Shown: piece by piece, positions 27,835-36,728 of the stretch | Position numbering within the stretch: position 1 is the first letter of the stretch | Layout: each line of letters begins with the position of its first letter | DNA from: Borrelia turicatae 91E135 | GTDB lineage: Bacteria > Spirochaetota > Spirochaetia > Borreliales > Borreliaceae | Assembly: GCF_000012085.2 (NCBI RefSeq) | Contig: NC_008710.1 | Location: forward strand, 248,001 to 312,000 | Length of the DNA stretch: 64,000 nt | Direction of reading: 5' to 3' | Notes under the pieces: generated by a model | The model's database searches: none | The model's input: the letters and a program-made list of their open reading frames with translations, nothing else | What the model was told of the DNA's origin: nothing | Program-made: the position numbers and the translations under genes

Positions 27835-29205
27835 GTGTTACCGTTATTCATAATACTTTCCTCAGCTGCAATATCTCTTTTGATATTTTTATTCTTCAAA
27901 ATTGCAATATCAAACACAAAAATAAGAAAAAAAGGTAAACATAATAAAACAAAAAAACTAACAGACAAAGCTGCAAACATATTAAAAACAAATCCAAACG
28001 AAATAAGTGCTTTACAAACTCTAAACGATTATTATTATTCCAATAAAGACTTTGAAAATGGTATTAAATATGCCAAAAAATTATGCCAACTTATAGAAGA
28101 AAATCCTACAAATCAAAGAATAGATTCTTTTAAGGCTTTCTTAAGTTACGGTTTTTATAATCTTGAGAGAAATTTTAATTCAGAAGCATTGGTATTTCTT
28201 AAAAAAGCATACATCATGAAAAAAACCGATGTAGATGCAAATTACTACCTTGGAATAGCCTTCTTAAGAAATGCACATTATAAAGAAGCACTACATTATC
28301 TCACAAAAATATATAAATTTGATAAAAACAATAAGGATGCCTTAAAATACATAGGAATAACGCTTTTTCATATGGAAAACTATACTAAAGCTGTCGGGAT
28401 ATTTAACAGCATAAGCAAATATATACAAAATGACGTAAATGCTCTATTAGCATATGCCCAATCTCTATCTCAATTAAATCAGGACCGGCTTGCATTTTCA
28501 ATTGCAAACAAAATAAGAAACAAAGATGGAAGGATATATGAAGCTCTTTTAATTGAATCTGAAATTAATTCAAAAAATAACAACTTAACAAAATTAGAAG
28601 ATAACATTAGAGAAATGATGAAGATCAAACCTGATTTACCAACAAAAACATTCCTTAAACTATTTTACAAACTAGGAGAGCTGTATATAGAACATGAAAA
28701 CTACAAAAAAGCAACTGAAGCGTTTACTCGAGTTGAAAGAATTGATCCACACTATCAAAAAATTACTGAAAAATTAGAATTTAGTAAAAGACTGAATGAA
28801 AATTTAGCATTAAGAATATATCTTAGAAGTCCAAAAGAAAAGTTTGATAATTTAGCTAATGCAATTATCCTTAAACTCTATAAAAACAAGTTTCAAGTAA
28901 GAGATAAAAAGATAAATGAAATAACCTCACAATTTATAGACATAAATTTCCAACTATCAAATAATCAATGGGAAGAAAATTTAATAGTTCGATTTGTCAG
29001 AACAGATCAAAAAAATTTTGGAGAATTATTCCTAAAAGACCTTATTGCAAAAACCAAAGAAAGCAAATTAAAAGGACTCTGTATTGCACCAGCTACATTT
29101 TCTGATAAAGCCAAACAAATCATTGAAGGGAGGTTAATTGACCTCATAGAAGGAAAGAAACTAATACAAATATTAAAAACACTGGATATATCAAAATACG
29201 TATAG
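27835..29205 (+). CDS. Membrane-anchored TPR protein
   Basis: 456 residues, GTG start with AGGAG 8 bases upstream. One membrane helix at residues 5-22, a basic stretch, then at least five tetratricopeptide-type helical pairs from about 50 to 310, for example ALVFLKKAYIMKKTDVDANY, EALHYLTKIYKFDKNNKDAL and KATEAFTRVERIDPHYQKI. The C-terminal 130 residues (from LRIYLRSPKEKF) form a separate alpha/beta domain that resembles a restriction-endonuclease-like fold (NLIVRFVRTD, LCIAPATFS), a weak suggestion only. TPRs usually scaffold protein complexes. Lyme counterpart BB0261. It ends one base from the convergent LysM/M23 gene. Confidence 0.85.
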   Translation: MLPLFIILSSAAISLLIFLFFKIAISNTKIRKKGKHNKTKKLTDKAANILKTNPNEISALQTLNDYYYSNKDFENGIKYAKKLCQLIEENPTNQRIDSFKAFLSYGFYNLERNFNSEALVFLKKAYIMKKTDVDANYYLGIAFLRNAHYKEALHYLTKIYKFDKNNKDALKYIGITLFHMENYTKAVGIFNSISKYIQNDVNALLAYAQSLSQLNQDRLAFSIANKIRNKDGRIYEALLIESEINSKNNNLTKLEDNIREMMKIKPDLPTKTFLKLFYKLGELYIEHENYKKATEAFTRVERIDPHYQKITEKLEFSKRLNENLALRIYLRSPKEKFDNLANAIILKLYKNKFQVRDKKINEITSQFIDINFQLSNNQWEENLIVRFVRTDQKNFGELFLKDLIAKTKESKLKGLCIAPATFSDKAKQIIEGRLIDLIEGKKLIQILKTLDISKYV

Positions 29206-29206
29206 C

Positions 29207-30472
29207 CTATCTGAGATATTTCATAGGATTCCCCGTTTTTCCATCTTTAAAAATAGTAAAATGTAAATGATTGCCCGTGCTATACCCTGTACTTCCCATA
29301 CGTCCTATTATTTGTCCTCTTGAAACCCTCTGTCCAACTTTCACTGCAAAAGAACCTAAATGAGCATAAAGAGTTTGAAAACCATTATTATGAGAAATAA
29401 TAATATATTTTCCATATCCTCCAACACTAAATCCAGCTGTTACCACAATACCTTCTTTTGTTGCAAAAATAGGTGTATTAGCTACATTTGCAATATCAAT
29501 CCCATTATGAAAACTAATAATTTTGGTAAAAGGATCAGGACGATAGCCATAACCTGAAGTAATAACGCCTTGAGTTGGAAATAAAAAAGTCTCTCCTAAA
29601 GCATTTCTAAGTAATTCTTTAGCCATTTTTCCCCCAGGAATAAACAATTTTTGCCCTAAATACAAAACTTCATTATCAAGGTTATTAGCATCAAGAATAT
29701 CTACTTTGGGAATCTTATATTTTTTTGCAATTGATGAGAGAGAATCACTTTTCTCAACAGTATAAAGAACGCCTTTCATATTAGGCACATTAATAACAAA
29801 ATTAGGCCTAATGCTCCTTACATCTTTAATATCATTATAAGAAATTAAAGTCTCACTCGTTATGCTATATCTGGCTGCAATATGAGAAAGTGTCTCTCCA
29901 GGATTAATTTTATGTTTAACTACCTTTAAAACAAAAGGCTTCCTTACAGTTGCTTCATAACTATTTGTATCCACTCCAAATAGATGATTATTGATCTGAC
30001 TTAAATCTTGATCGCTATAATATAAAAAAGTATCAATAAAATAATCCTTGGGAAAACTCAGCCTACTTAAAAAAATGTACGAACCATAATACGAAAAAAT
30101 ATTTAAGTAAAAGACTAATACTAAAACAAAAATTATCGCATTAAATCTAAAAATAAAAATATAAGTTAGATTGATATCATAATCATTAATCATTTTAAGT
30201 CGAATCTTATTATAAGAAGATCGATACTTATAATTATCAATGATTACCATCCTACCAAATAAAGTCAAAAATAATAACTTAATTACATCTAAAAGTTTGT
30301 TTGGAATATTCATAAAACGAAAAAATTTTTTCCGTTTTTTTCTATGAAAGTTACGAATATTACCAAAATCTCTCAATTCAAAATCACCTTTAATAGCCCT
30401 ATCAAATAAAAAATTTCTATTTCTTTTTAATACATTCTGATCCTTTTTTGGTATAATCATAATATGACTCAT
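29207..30472 (-). CDS. Membrane-anchored LysM/M23 peptidoglycan peptidase
   Basis: 421 residues. A basic cytoplasmic head of about 100 residues (dense Arg/Lys near 41-53), one membrane helix at about 105-128, two LysM peptidoglycan-binding repeats (about 186-229, HKINPGETLSHIAARY, and 236-279, YTVEKSDSLSSIAKKY), then an M23 domain with HNGID (His322, Asp326), YAHL (His371) and HLHFT (His402, His404). It should bind and cut the cell wall, in the style of NlpD/EnvC but with its own active site. The start could also be Met5 at 30460; TATAAT overlaps the first ATG and there is no ribosome site. Lyme counterpart BB0262. Confidence 0.9.
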   Translation of the reverse strand: MSHIMIIPKKDQNVLKRNRNFLFDRAIKGDFELRDFGNIRNFHRKKRKKFFRFMNIPNKLLDVIKLLFLTLFGRMVIIDNYKYRSSYNKIRLKMINDYDINLTYIFIFRFNAIIFVLVLVFYLNIFSYYGSYIFLSRLSFPKDYFIDTFLYYSDQDLSQINNHLFGVDTNSYEATVRKPFVLKVVKHKINPGETLSHIAARYSITSETLISYNDIKDVRSIRPNFVINVPNMKGVLYTVEKSDSLSSIAKKYKIPKVDILDANNLDNEVLYLGQKLFIPGGKMAKELLRNALGETFLFPTQGVITSGYGYRPDPFTKIISFHNGIDIANVANTPIFATKEGIVVTAGFSVGGYGKYIIISHNNGFQTLYAHLGSFAVKVGQRVSRGQIIGRMGSTGYSTGNHLHFTIFKDGKTGNPMKYLR

Positions 30473-30524
30473 TATACACTAGAAATTTCAATTTGCTAAA
30501 AGATATCAATTGGAAATTTAAAAA

Positions 30525-31028
30525 ATGATCAAAACTCATAAACAAGTACTAATACCCATTATACTGGCTTTATTATTAATGATAGCAATCATAAAAATAT
30601 CTCTGTCTTTTCATTTAGTCAAAGGTTCTTCAATGTCACCAAAAATTTTAGAAAAACATTGGATAATCAATAACAAACTAGCTTATGGAATAAGACTAAA
30701 GAACAGCAAAACATATATTATATTATGGGGCTTGCCTAAAAAAAACGAAATGGTACTTATTAAAGACCCTATAACAAAAAAAATATCCATTAAAAAAATT
30801 TTTGCCATACCAGGCGAAAAATTTATAAAGCTAAAACAAAATGTAATATCCATACATAATTTAAACTTTAATATAGATAAGGAACATCTAAAAATTTTAG
30901 AAAATATATATATCCCAAAGGATTATTACCTGGTAGTAGGAGAAAACAAAAAAGTTTCCCTTGATTCAAGAGAATATGGGTTTATAAACATCAATGATAT
31001 CATTGGAAAAATAATATACTGCCTGTAA
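30525..31028 (+). CDS. lepB: Type I signal peptidase
   Basis: 167 residues, short for the family. It removes signal peptides from exported proteins on the outer face of the inner membrane. One N-terminal membrane helix (about 8-28) is followed by VKGSSMSP with catalytic Ser36, and the lysine of the Ser-Lys dyad is Lys90 in SIKKIFAIPGE. The last conserved box is DSREYGFI near residue 146. Borrelia has more than one signal peptidase I gene; this position corresponds to BB0263. It is divergent from the LysM/M23 gene across 52 bases and convergent with the Hsp70 gene. Confidence 0.93.
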   Translation: MIKTHKQVLIPIILALLLMIAIIKISLSFHLVKGSSMSPKILEKHWIINNKLAYGIRLKNSKTYIILWGLPKKNEMVLIKDPITKKISIKKIFAIPGEKFIKLKQNVISIHNLNFNIDKEHLKILENIYIPKDYYLVVGENKKVSLDSREYGFININDIIGKIIYCL

Positions 31029-31073
31029 AAAAACTTATAATAACAAAATTAATATCTCAATTCAAATAAATGT

Positions 31074-32582
31074 TTAAGTCAATTCAATACTGTCTTCTAA
31101 CACCCTACTAGATCTCATGTCTTCTAATGAAGCAAGAACACCTTCGTTTTCAAAACCACTATCAAAAGAAGAACTTGTCATTCTTATTTGAATTGACTTA
31201 GAAACATGCGTATCTAAATCTTTTGCAGAAATGCTTAAGATACCACTTTCATCCAAACTAAAAAGTATCTCTATCTTTGGCATACCTCTTAAAGCCTTTT
31301 GTATATTACTAAAAAAGAATCTGCCTATAGAATAATTCAAAGATGCTTTCTTATATTCACCTTGAAGGACATGTATCTCAATCTCTTCCTGATAATCATT
31401 AGTTGTTGTAAAGATTTTTCGCTCACAAACCGGTAATAAAGTATTTCTCTTAATTAACGTAAAAAATCCATCATTACAAGTCTCAATGCCAAGAGAATAA
31501 GGGGTTACATCTTTAAAATCAATAAGAGTACTATTATTTGACAGACTACAAGCATGAATGCCCGCACCATTTGCAACAACTTCATCTTGATTTAAGGAAT
31601 CCAATACTTCAATTTTAGGAAAAATTTCCTTCAATCTCTCTTTAACTAAAGGAATTCTTGTTGAACCTCCTGAAAGTATTATTTTTGAAATACGTTCAAG
31701 ATCAACACCTGAATCGGCAATACATTCATTTGTAAGACTAATAGTTTTCTCTATAAATTCCTTAATCATAGAATTAAAATCATTTCTCTTAAGTTTATAA
31801 TTCAAATGCTTGCCATCAAGAAAAGGTAATACAATACTAACCTCATCCATAATAGATAAACTTTTTTTAGCTTCTTCAATTTTGTCTCTTATCTGTTCAA
31901 GAATAACAATATCATCTAAATCAATATCAGGATATTCTTCCTCAAAACTGGTTAAGACATGCCTTTCTATGACTTCATTAAAATTATTTCCGCCAAGTTT
32001 ATTCTCGCCCTTAATTGCAAGAACAGTATAAGTATCATTTTGTTTTTCTAAAAGAGTAACATCAAAAGTTCCACCACCAAGGTCATAAACAAGAAATAAT
32101 CCATCTATTTGTTTTTCAAAAGCATAAGACAAAGCGGCTGCTGTTGGTTCATTAAGTATTGCACGACATTTCAATCCCGCAAGACTTGCAGCTTCTACAA
32201 CACCTCTTCTTTGAATTTCAGAAAAATAAGCAGGAACAGTTATTACAACATCACAAATCTCTGTACCTAAAAATTTCTCAGCATTCATCTTCACATTTAA
32301 AAGTAAATAAGAAGCAATATCCTCAGCTCTATATGTATTATTACCCACTTCATAAGAGACTTCGGTACCTATATCAACTTTAAAATTATAAAAAGTCTTA
32401 TCTGGGTTTACCAATATTTGATGTCTAGCAATACTACCAACAATAATACCAGAATCTGTAAAAGACACAATAGAAGGTGTCATTCTCTCACCCCTATCAT
32501 TTAATATAACCCTAGAATTAGCATCAAAATAAGACGCTACAGTATTTGTAGTCCCAAGATCTATGCCTATCCATTTTTCCAT
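31074..32582 (-). CDS. Hsp70-family chaperone without lid domain (DnaK-2 type)
   Basis: 502 residues against about 640 in DnaK. The start is the ATG at 32582, with AGGGG 6 bases upstream; a TTG one codon earlier is less likely. The nucleotide-binding domain is intact: WIGIDLGTTNT at the start, VVITVPAYFSEIQRRG, FLVYDLGGGTFDVTLL and KIILSGGSTRIP. The beta substrate-binding domain follows (TPYSLGIET to SISAKD). The protein ends about 30 residues later, so the alpha-helical lid and the C-terminal tail that contacts cochaperones are missing. Substrate release should be fast. It shares one base (TGATG) with the upstream HTH/coiled-coil membrane gene. Lyme counterpart BB0264. Confidence 0.92.
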   Translation of the reverse strand: MEKWIGIDLGTTNTVASYFDANSRVILNDRGERMTPSIVSFTDSGIIVGSIARHQILVNPDKTFYNFKVDIGTEVSYEVGNNTYRAEDIASYLLLNVKMNAEKFLGTEICDVVITVPAYFSEIQRRGVVEAASLAGLKCRAILNEPTAAALSYAFEKQIDGLFLVYDLGGGTFDVTLLEKQNDTYTVLAIKGENKLGGNNFNEVIERHVLTSFEEEYPDIDLDDIVILEQIRDKIEEAKKSLSIMDEVSIVLPFLDGKHLNYKLKRNDFNSMIKEFIEKTISLTNECIADSGVDLERISKIILSGGSTRIPLVKERLKEIFPKIEVLDSLNQDEVVANGAGIHACSLSNNSTLIDFKDVTPYSLGIETCNDGFFTLIKRNTLLPVCERKIFTTTNDYQEEIEIHVLQGEYKKASLNYSIGRFFFSNIQKALRGMPKIEILFSLDESGILSISAKDLDTHVSKSIQIRMTSSSFDSGFENEGVLASLEDMRSSRVLEDSIELT

Positions 32583-33079
32583 CAAGTACCCCTATGAATT
32601 GAAACAATTAATTCAATTTCACCCAAATCCAATTTCAACTTTTTAGCAATAACTTCTAAAGACATTCCTTGCTCATAAAGTGAAATAACTTGCTGGCGAA
32701 TATTATATCCTTCCTTGATTATATTTTTCTCAATAGTAGGTATTGAATAATCTAAATTACTCTTATAAACACTACTATCCCCTTTCATGCTAAAATTATT
32801 ACTTCCCATTGAAATCGAATGAGCATTAAATCCCAATAGTCTTTGATCAAGTATTTCTATCCTCTCATCAACTTCCTTAATAATTCTATTTAAGCTTTCA
32901 ATCTTTATCTCAATAATATTTATATTTCTATCAGTTGCTTGATTAATTTCAATAATAGTTTTATCTACCTCACTCCTAAATTTCCTAAGTATACTATTAG
33001 ATTTGATTTTCAAACTAATATAAATATGAAAATATATAAAAATAAATATAATCAAAATAAAACAAAAAACAACAAACAT
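32582..33079 (-). CDS. Membrane-anchored coiled-coil protein with C-terminal helix-turn-helix
   Basis: 165 residues. One N-terminal membrane helix (residues 2-23), a coiled coil to about 85 (ATDRNINIIEIKIESLNRI), a polar linker, then a helix-turn-helix-like end: RQQVISLYEQGMSLEVIAKK, then LKLDLGEIELIVSIHR, the shape of sigma-region-4 type domains. Such anchored HTH-like proteins occur near motility genes in other bacteria; DNA binding is not shown here. Its stop overlaps the Hsp70 start, so the two are coupled. AGGA lies 8 bases before the ATG. Lyme counterpart BB0265, hypothetical. Confidence 0.8.
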   Translation of the reverse strand: MFVVFCFILIIFIFIYFHIYISLKIKSNSILRKFRSEVDKTIIEINQATDRNINIIEIKIESLNRIIKEVDERIEILDQRLLGFNAHSISMGSNNFSMKGDSSVYKSNLDYSIPTIEKNIIKEGYNIRQQVISLYEQGMSLEVIAKKLKLDLGEIELIVSIHRGT

Positions 33080-33100
33080 ACAGAATGTCCTATACTTAAA

Positions 33101-33412
33101 CTATCGCTCAATATCAATGTTTCTTCCAATTTTTGGATCATGAAAATTAATATCATATATGCCAGGTGAATTTCTCTTAGCAGTCTTAATTTTTGACATT
33201 GTAATAAAATTGACATTACCATCCATGCTTTCATCAGCTGGATATATGCTATTTATTTCAGAGTCAACATGATAACTCTTGCTTTGATTTAAACTCAGAT
33301 TTTTATTTTCTCTTATCTTTTTTTTCCTTAAATCTTCATTTGAAATTTCACTAGCCTTAAAAGCACCTTGTGTAATTATCTTTACAACTTCAGATGAACC
33401 ATTAATATCCAT
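33101..33412 (-). CDS. Small hydrophilic protein of unknown function
   Basis: 103 residues; I recognise no family. No signal peptide or membrane helix. It is rich in Ser, Asn, Lys, Asp and Ile, with a basic/acidic stretch DLRKKKIRENKN near 27-38, and looks largely disordered. The gene is real by context: AGGAGG sits 6 bases before the ATG, it lies 24 bases after the FapA-like gene on the same strand, and it ends 21 bases before the next gene. Lyme counterpart BB0266. It may belong to the tail of the motility operon. Confidence 0.75.
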   Translation of the reverse strand: MDINGSSEVVKIITQGAFKASEISNEDLRKKKIRENKNLSLNQSKSYHVDSEINSIYPADESMDGNVNFITMSKIKTAKRNSPGIYDINFHDPKIGRNIDIER

Positions 33413-33436
33413 AAAGCTCCTCCTACAATTTGCAAC

Positions 33437-35335
33437 CTATTTAGATTTAAAAGGAACATAAGCTAACATTTTAATAATATTGTCATCCTCTACAAAAGTA
33501 ATATTATTATAATCTCTTGGAAGTTCATAATAAGCATCTTTAATATGCAACTTAACGCCAGTATAAGCTATGTACTCAACAAAAATTTTGCCATCAATCT
33601 TACTATCTTCAAGTGCATCTTGCAAACTTTCTTGCTTATCTTTTACCATCTTTATTTCCAAAATTAAAATATCTCGCTCATTAATAAGCTCATTACAACT
33701 GTCAATTTTTAAAGATTTCTCAGCTTTATCAACAGTAAGTTGAATGTTCTTCTTTAAAGCAGAAATATCTTTTGTTAAAACTTCCAACCGTTTCTCAATC
33801 TTCACAAGATATTCAGTAAATCTAGATAGCAAAACTTTTATTTCAGGATCACACCCAACACAAATAGAAGTCTCAGCATTACCCTCAGATCCAATAGAAT
33901 ATGCTCGAACCTCTTCTCTCGCACGAACATCAGAACCAACTATCTTAGATTTTTTTCCAATGCAAAGCACCTTCTTTGTACAAGAAACAAAAGAATTGAC
34001 AATTCCTCTTACAACTTCAATATTGCCTTCACATCGTACATTAACATTTTCTAAAAATTTAGACTTAATAGACTTCTTTGCATAAATCTCTGAACCACCC
34101 TTTCCATTAGCCCCACTTCGAAGAACAATAGAACCATCAGTTCTCAAATTACACCTACCAACAAGTCCATTGACTTCTATTCCACTCTTAGCCATAACAT
34201 TATATCCATCTAAAACACTTCCCTTAACAAGCACCATACCATTATTTACTATATTTCCAGTACCAGGTCCAACATCACCCTCAACAACATAAACATCATG
34301 CACAGAAATAATACCATTTGAAATAGATATATATCCATCACACCCTGCAATAATCTTATTTCCTTCCATGAAAGTATTATCTCCCAAAATCAAATCCAGC
34401 TCTCGACCATGCTCTGCTCTTAATATTTTTCCAAAAACAGTATACCCTTCAATACCCTCTGATAAGGGAATAATTTCTGCCAATTCATCTCCTCTATTAA
34501 CATTTCTAAACTCATTACCTACAGCACCATACTCACCTGAAGACTTACTCTTAGCAATAAAATTAATATAAGCATCTCTTCCCTTAACAGGATTTACTCC
34601 CCTTGCCATCTCAACTGGTTCACCATAAAAAGGATAATCTACAAATTCTTTTATTTTATTCTTAAGCAATGCTCGATCTGATACTCCATATTTCTTAAGA
34701 ATACTATAAATATCTTTTTCCAAAACTTCAGCACCATTAGGTCCAGGAACAGTAAATTCAACAGTTACTGACATTGAATCTTCTGATATATGAACCATCA
34801 TAGTTACACTCTCAACAAGATCGGCCTCAAAAACAGATACTTGTTCATACTTACCATTAGCATCCTCAATAACCGATCTAACAAAATTTTCATCCAAATC
34901 TTTGATATTACTATATGAAGCAAATTTATCCATTACATCTTTAAACTTAACAACACTCCCATCTCCTTGAGCAGGAGTAACCTTCAAAAATACCCCCTTG
35001 GCAGTTCTCCTGATAAAAAATTTCCCATCCAGAGACGCAACTTCTTCAAATTCACTTTGTGAACTTAAAACATCAGTAACACCAAACTTTGAATAAGAAT
35101 TCTTATAAGCAACTATTTTCCAGTTTTTCTTACCATATCCAAATAGTCCATTATTTCCACGTACCAAGACCTCATAATTCAAGTCTTTATAAGGAACTGA
35201 AAGTTCTAAAGAAGCATCATTTAAAGCCTCTTCAAGCGTATCTGATTCCACCTCTATTAAATTAATACGATTTTCTCTTTCTAAATAATTCTTAATTCTA
35301 TTCCTAAAATCCGCAAAATCGCTAATCGTAGCCAT
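33437..35335 (-). CDS. FapA-like (DUF342) protein
   Basis: 632 residues. The N-terminal 60 residues resemble a Jag-N type domain (TLEEALNDASLELSVPYKDL, VLVRGNNGLFGYGKKNW). The centre, from about 205, fits DUF342/FapA: GRDAYINFI, GDELAEIIPLSEGIEGYTVFGKIL, then a parallel beta-helix run (VEGDVGPGTGNIVNNGMVLVK) to about 480. A coiled coil follows (about 485-580) and a small beta C-terminus. FapA relatives influence polar flagellar assembly in other bacteria. It lies directly after flhG and the small membrane protein, so a motility role is likely. AAGGA precedes the ATG. Lyme counterpart BB0267. Confidence 0.85.
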   Translation of the reverse strand: MATISDFADFRNRIKNYLERENRINLIEVESDTLEEALNDASLELSVPYKDLNYEVLVRGNNGLFGYGKKNWKIVAYKNSYSKFGVTDVLSSQSEFEEVASLDGKFFIRRTAKGVFLKVTPAQGDGSVVKFKDVMDKFASYSNIKDLDENFVRSVIEDANGKYEQVSVFEADLVESVTMMVHISEDSMSVTVEFTVPGPNGAEVLEKDIYSILKKYGVSDRALLKNKIKEFVDYPFYGEPVEMARGVNPVKGRDAYINFIAKSKSSGEYGAVGNEFRNVNRGDELAEIIPLSEGIEGYTVFGKILRAEHGRELDLILGDNTFMEGNKIIAGCDGYISISNGIISVHDVYVVEGDVGPGTGNIVNNGMVLVKGSVLDGYNVMAKSGIEVNGLVGRCNLRTDGSIVLRSGANGKGGSEIYAKKSIKSKFLENVNVRCEGNIEVVRGIVNSFVSCTKKVLCIGKKSKIVGSDVRAREEVRAYSIGSEGNAETSICVGCDPEIKVLLSRFTEYLVKIEKRLEVLTKDISALKKNIQLTVDKAEKSLKIDSCNELINERDILILEIKMVKDKQESLQDALEDSKIDGKIFVEYIAYTGVKLHIKDAYYELPRDYNNITFVEDDNIIKMLAYVPFKSK

Positions 35336-35337
35336 AA

Positions 35338-35823
35338 TTATTCCTTTTTATTAATCAAACTCTTAATAGTCTCAGCAACAATTTTTGGATCAGTATTCTC
35401 AACATGTGAAATTTGATCTAATAACTTACTACTTAATTTACTCTCTTTAGCAACTGTATCATATTTACTCAATTTGTCTGAAAGACTATAATTGTCATTA
35501 TCACCACTTTTATTATTATCAAGATGAATATTTTTAGAAAAAGAATTCTTATCATCTGTTTCAGGCTTACAGTTACTATTCTCATCAATATCCTTCTTCC
35601 TTGTATCATTACTCAAACTATCATCTTTAAAAAGATCATACAAATATTTCTTGTATATAAATTCAAGTAAAAGTCCAATACAAAAAAAAACTATAAACTG
35701 AAAAACCGCTCTAAACAATACTGTAATAAAAGGCACGCGAGCAAAAATGCCAAGAATCACCGCAAGAACAAATGCAAACGCACTAAATAATAAAACATAC
35801 TTGCGTCTTTTAGTAAATAACAT
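35338..35823 (-). CDS. Two-helix membrane protein at the position of the reported Borrelia Hfq (BB0268)
   Basis: 161 residues. Two hydrophobic segments, about 10-32 (LLFSAFAFVLAVILGIF) and 33-56 (FITVLFRAVFQFIVFFCIGLL), are followed by a polar tail rich in Asp, Ser, Asn and Lys (about 60-125) and a helical end (LLDQISHVENTDPKIVAETI). By gene order it matches BB0268, which to my memory was reported as an atypical RNA chaperone Hfq in the Lyme spirochaete. I see no Sm1/Sm2 motifs of Hfq here; the sequence by itself says inner-membrane protein. It lies between flhG and the FapA-like gene, 2 bases from the latter, so it may serve flagellar assembly. Confidence 0.8.
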   Translation of the reverse strand: MLFTKRRKYVLLFSAFAFVLAVILGIFARVPFITVLFRAVFQFIVFFCIGLLLEFIYKKYLYDLFKDDSLSNDTRKKDIDENSNCKPETDDKNSFSKNIHLDNNKSGDNDNYSLSDKLSKYDTVAKESKLSSKLLDQISHVENTDPKIVAETIKSLINKKE

Positions 35824-35828
35824 ATTAC

Positions 35829-36719
35829 CTATTCCATCCCAAAAAATTTAGATATAAAACCTATGACACCTCTTCTTTTTTTATTATCAAGAGTAATTTC
35901 TTCAAGAGCAGCCACAATAGAATCAAGACAATAACTAGCCTTACTATTGGGATTTAATAAAATAAAAGGTCTTTGTTTAAAAACAGAATTCCTAATATTT
36001 TGATCTTCATAAACATATCCTAAATAATCAATATTTAAATTCAAAAACTGACTTGATATATCAATAACTTTTTTAGCCACTCCTTTTCCCTCACTTACAT
36101 TAGCCACTCTATTGACAACCAGTCTTAAATTTTTTAAATTTTCCATTTTATGAGATAAAACCTTGATTATACCATAAGCATCCGTTATAGAAGTAGGTTC
36201 TGGCGTTGTAACAATAACTACGTCATCACTAGAAAACAAAAACGAAATAACCTGTCTTGAAATTCCAGCACTGGTATCTATTATCACTATATCATATTCA
36301 TAAACTTTTAATAACTCCTTTATAAACTGATTCATCTCGGTCTCTGATAAATCTAAAAGTTCTGTTGTCCCAGAAGCACCAGCTAAAAGATCAATATTAT
36401 ATTCTGTCTTTGTTATTACGTCCTTAATACCTCGCCCTTGCATAATCATGTGATAAATACTGTACTTTGGAATGACTCCAAGCAAAATATTAATATTAGC
36501 CATACCAATATCTGCATCAAAAACTAAAACTTTTTTACCAAGATTTGCATATTTAAGAGCAAGACCCACAGCAATATTACTTTTGCCAACACCACCTTTA
36601 CCACTAGTAACGGCAATAAATCTTGTTCTATTATTTTGAATTTTATCATCAACAACAAAACTAGCCCTATTATTCAATCTCATAATATCACGTAAACTTT
36701 GAGCCTGATCTTCTATCAT
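35829..36719 (-). CDS. flhG: FlhG/YlxH, MinD-like ATPase of flagellar number control
   Basis: 296 residues. A ParA/MinD-type ATPase with the deviant Walker [11 protein letters not shown] at about 39-48, switch I region [16 protein letters not shown], and Walker B-like [12 protein letters not shown]. The N-terminal 20 residues hold the [10 protein letters not shown] motif that in FlhG proteins activates the FlhF GTPase. The C-terminus has a basic amphipathic end ([15 protein letters not shown]) suited to membrane binding. It should limit flagellar number with FlhF, whose gene lies 9 bases upstream. Lyme counterpart BB0269. Confidence 0.94.
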   Translation of the reverse strand: MIEDQAQSLRDIMRLNNRASFVVDDKIQNNRTRFIAVTSGKGGVGKSNIAVGLALKYANLGKKVLVFDADIGMANINILLGVIPKYSIYHMIMQGRGIKDVITKTEYNIDLLAGASGTTELLDLSETEMNQFIKELLKVYEYDIVIIDTSAGISRQVISFLFSSDDVVIVTTPEPTSITDAYGIIKVLSHKMENLKNLRLVVNRVANVSEGKGVAKKVIDISSQFLNLNIDYLGYVYEDQNIRNSVFKQRPFILLNPNSKASYCLDSIVAALEEITLDNKKRRGVIGFISKFFGME

Positions 36720-36728
36720 ATATTATCC

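Noticed and set aside
29207-29235. Possible terminator between the convergent TPR and LysM/M23 genes
   Set aside because: Only a five-base CCTAT/ATAGG stem without a T-run; the genes end one base apart and any terminator would lie in coding sequence.
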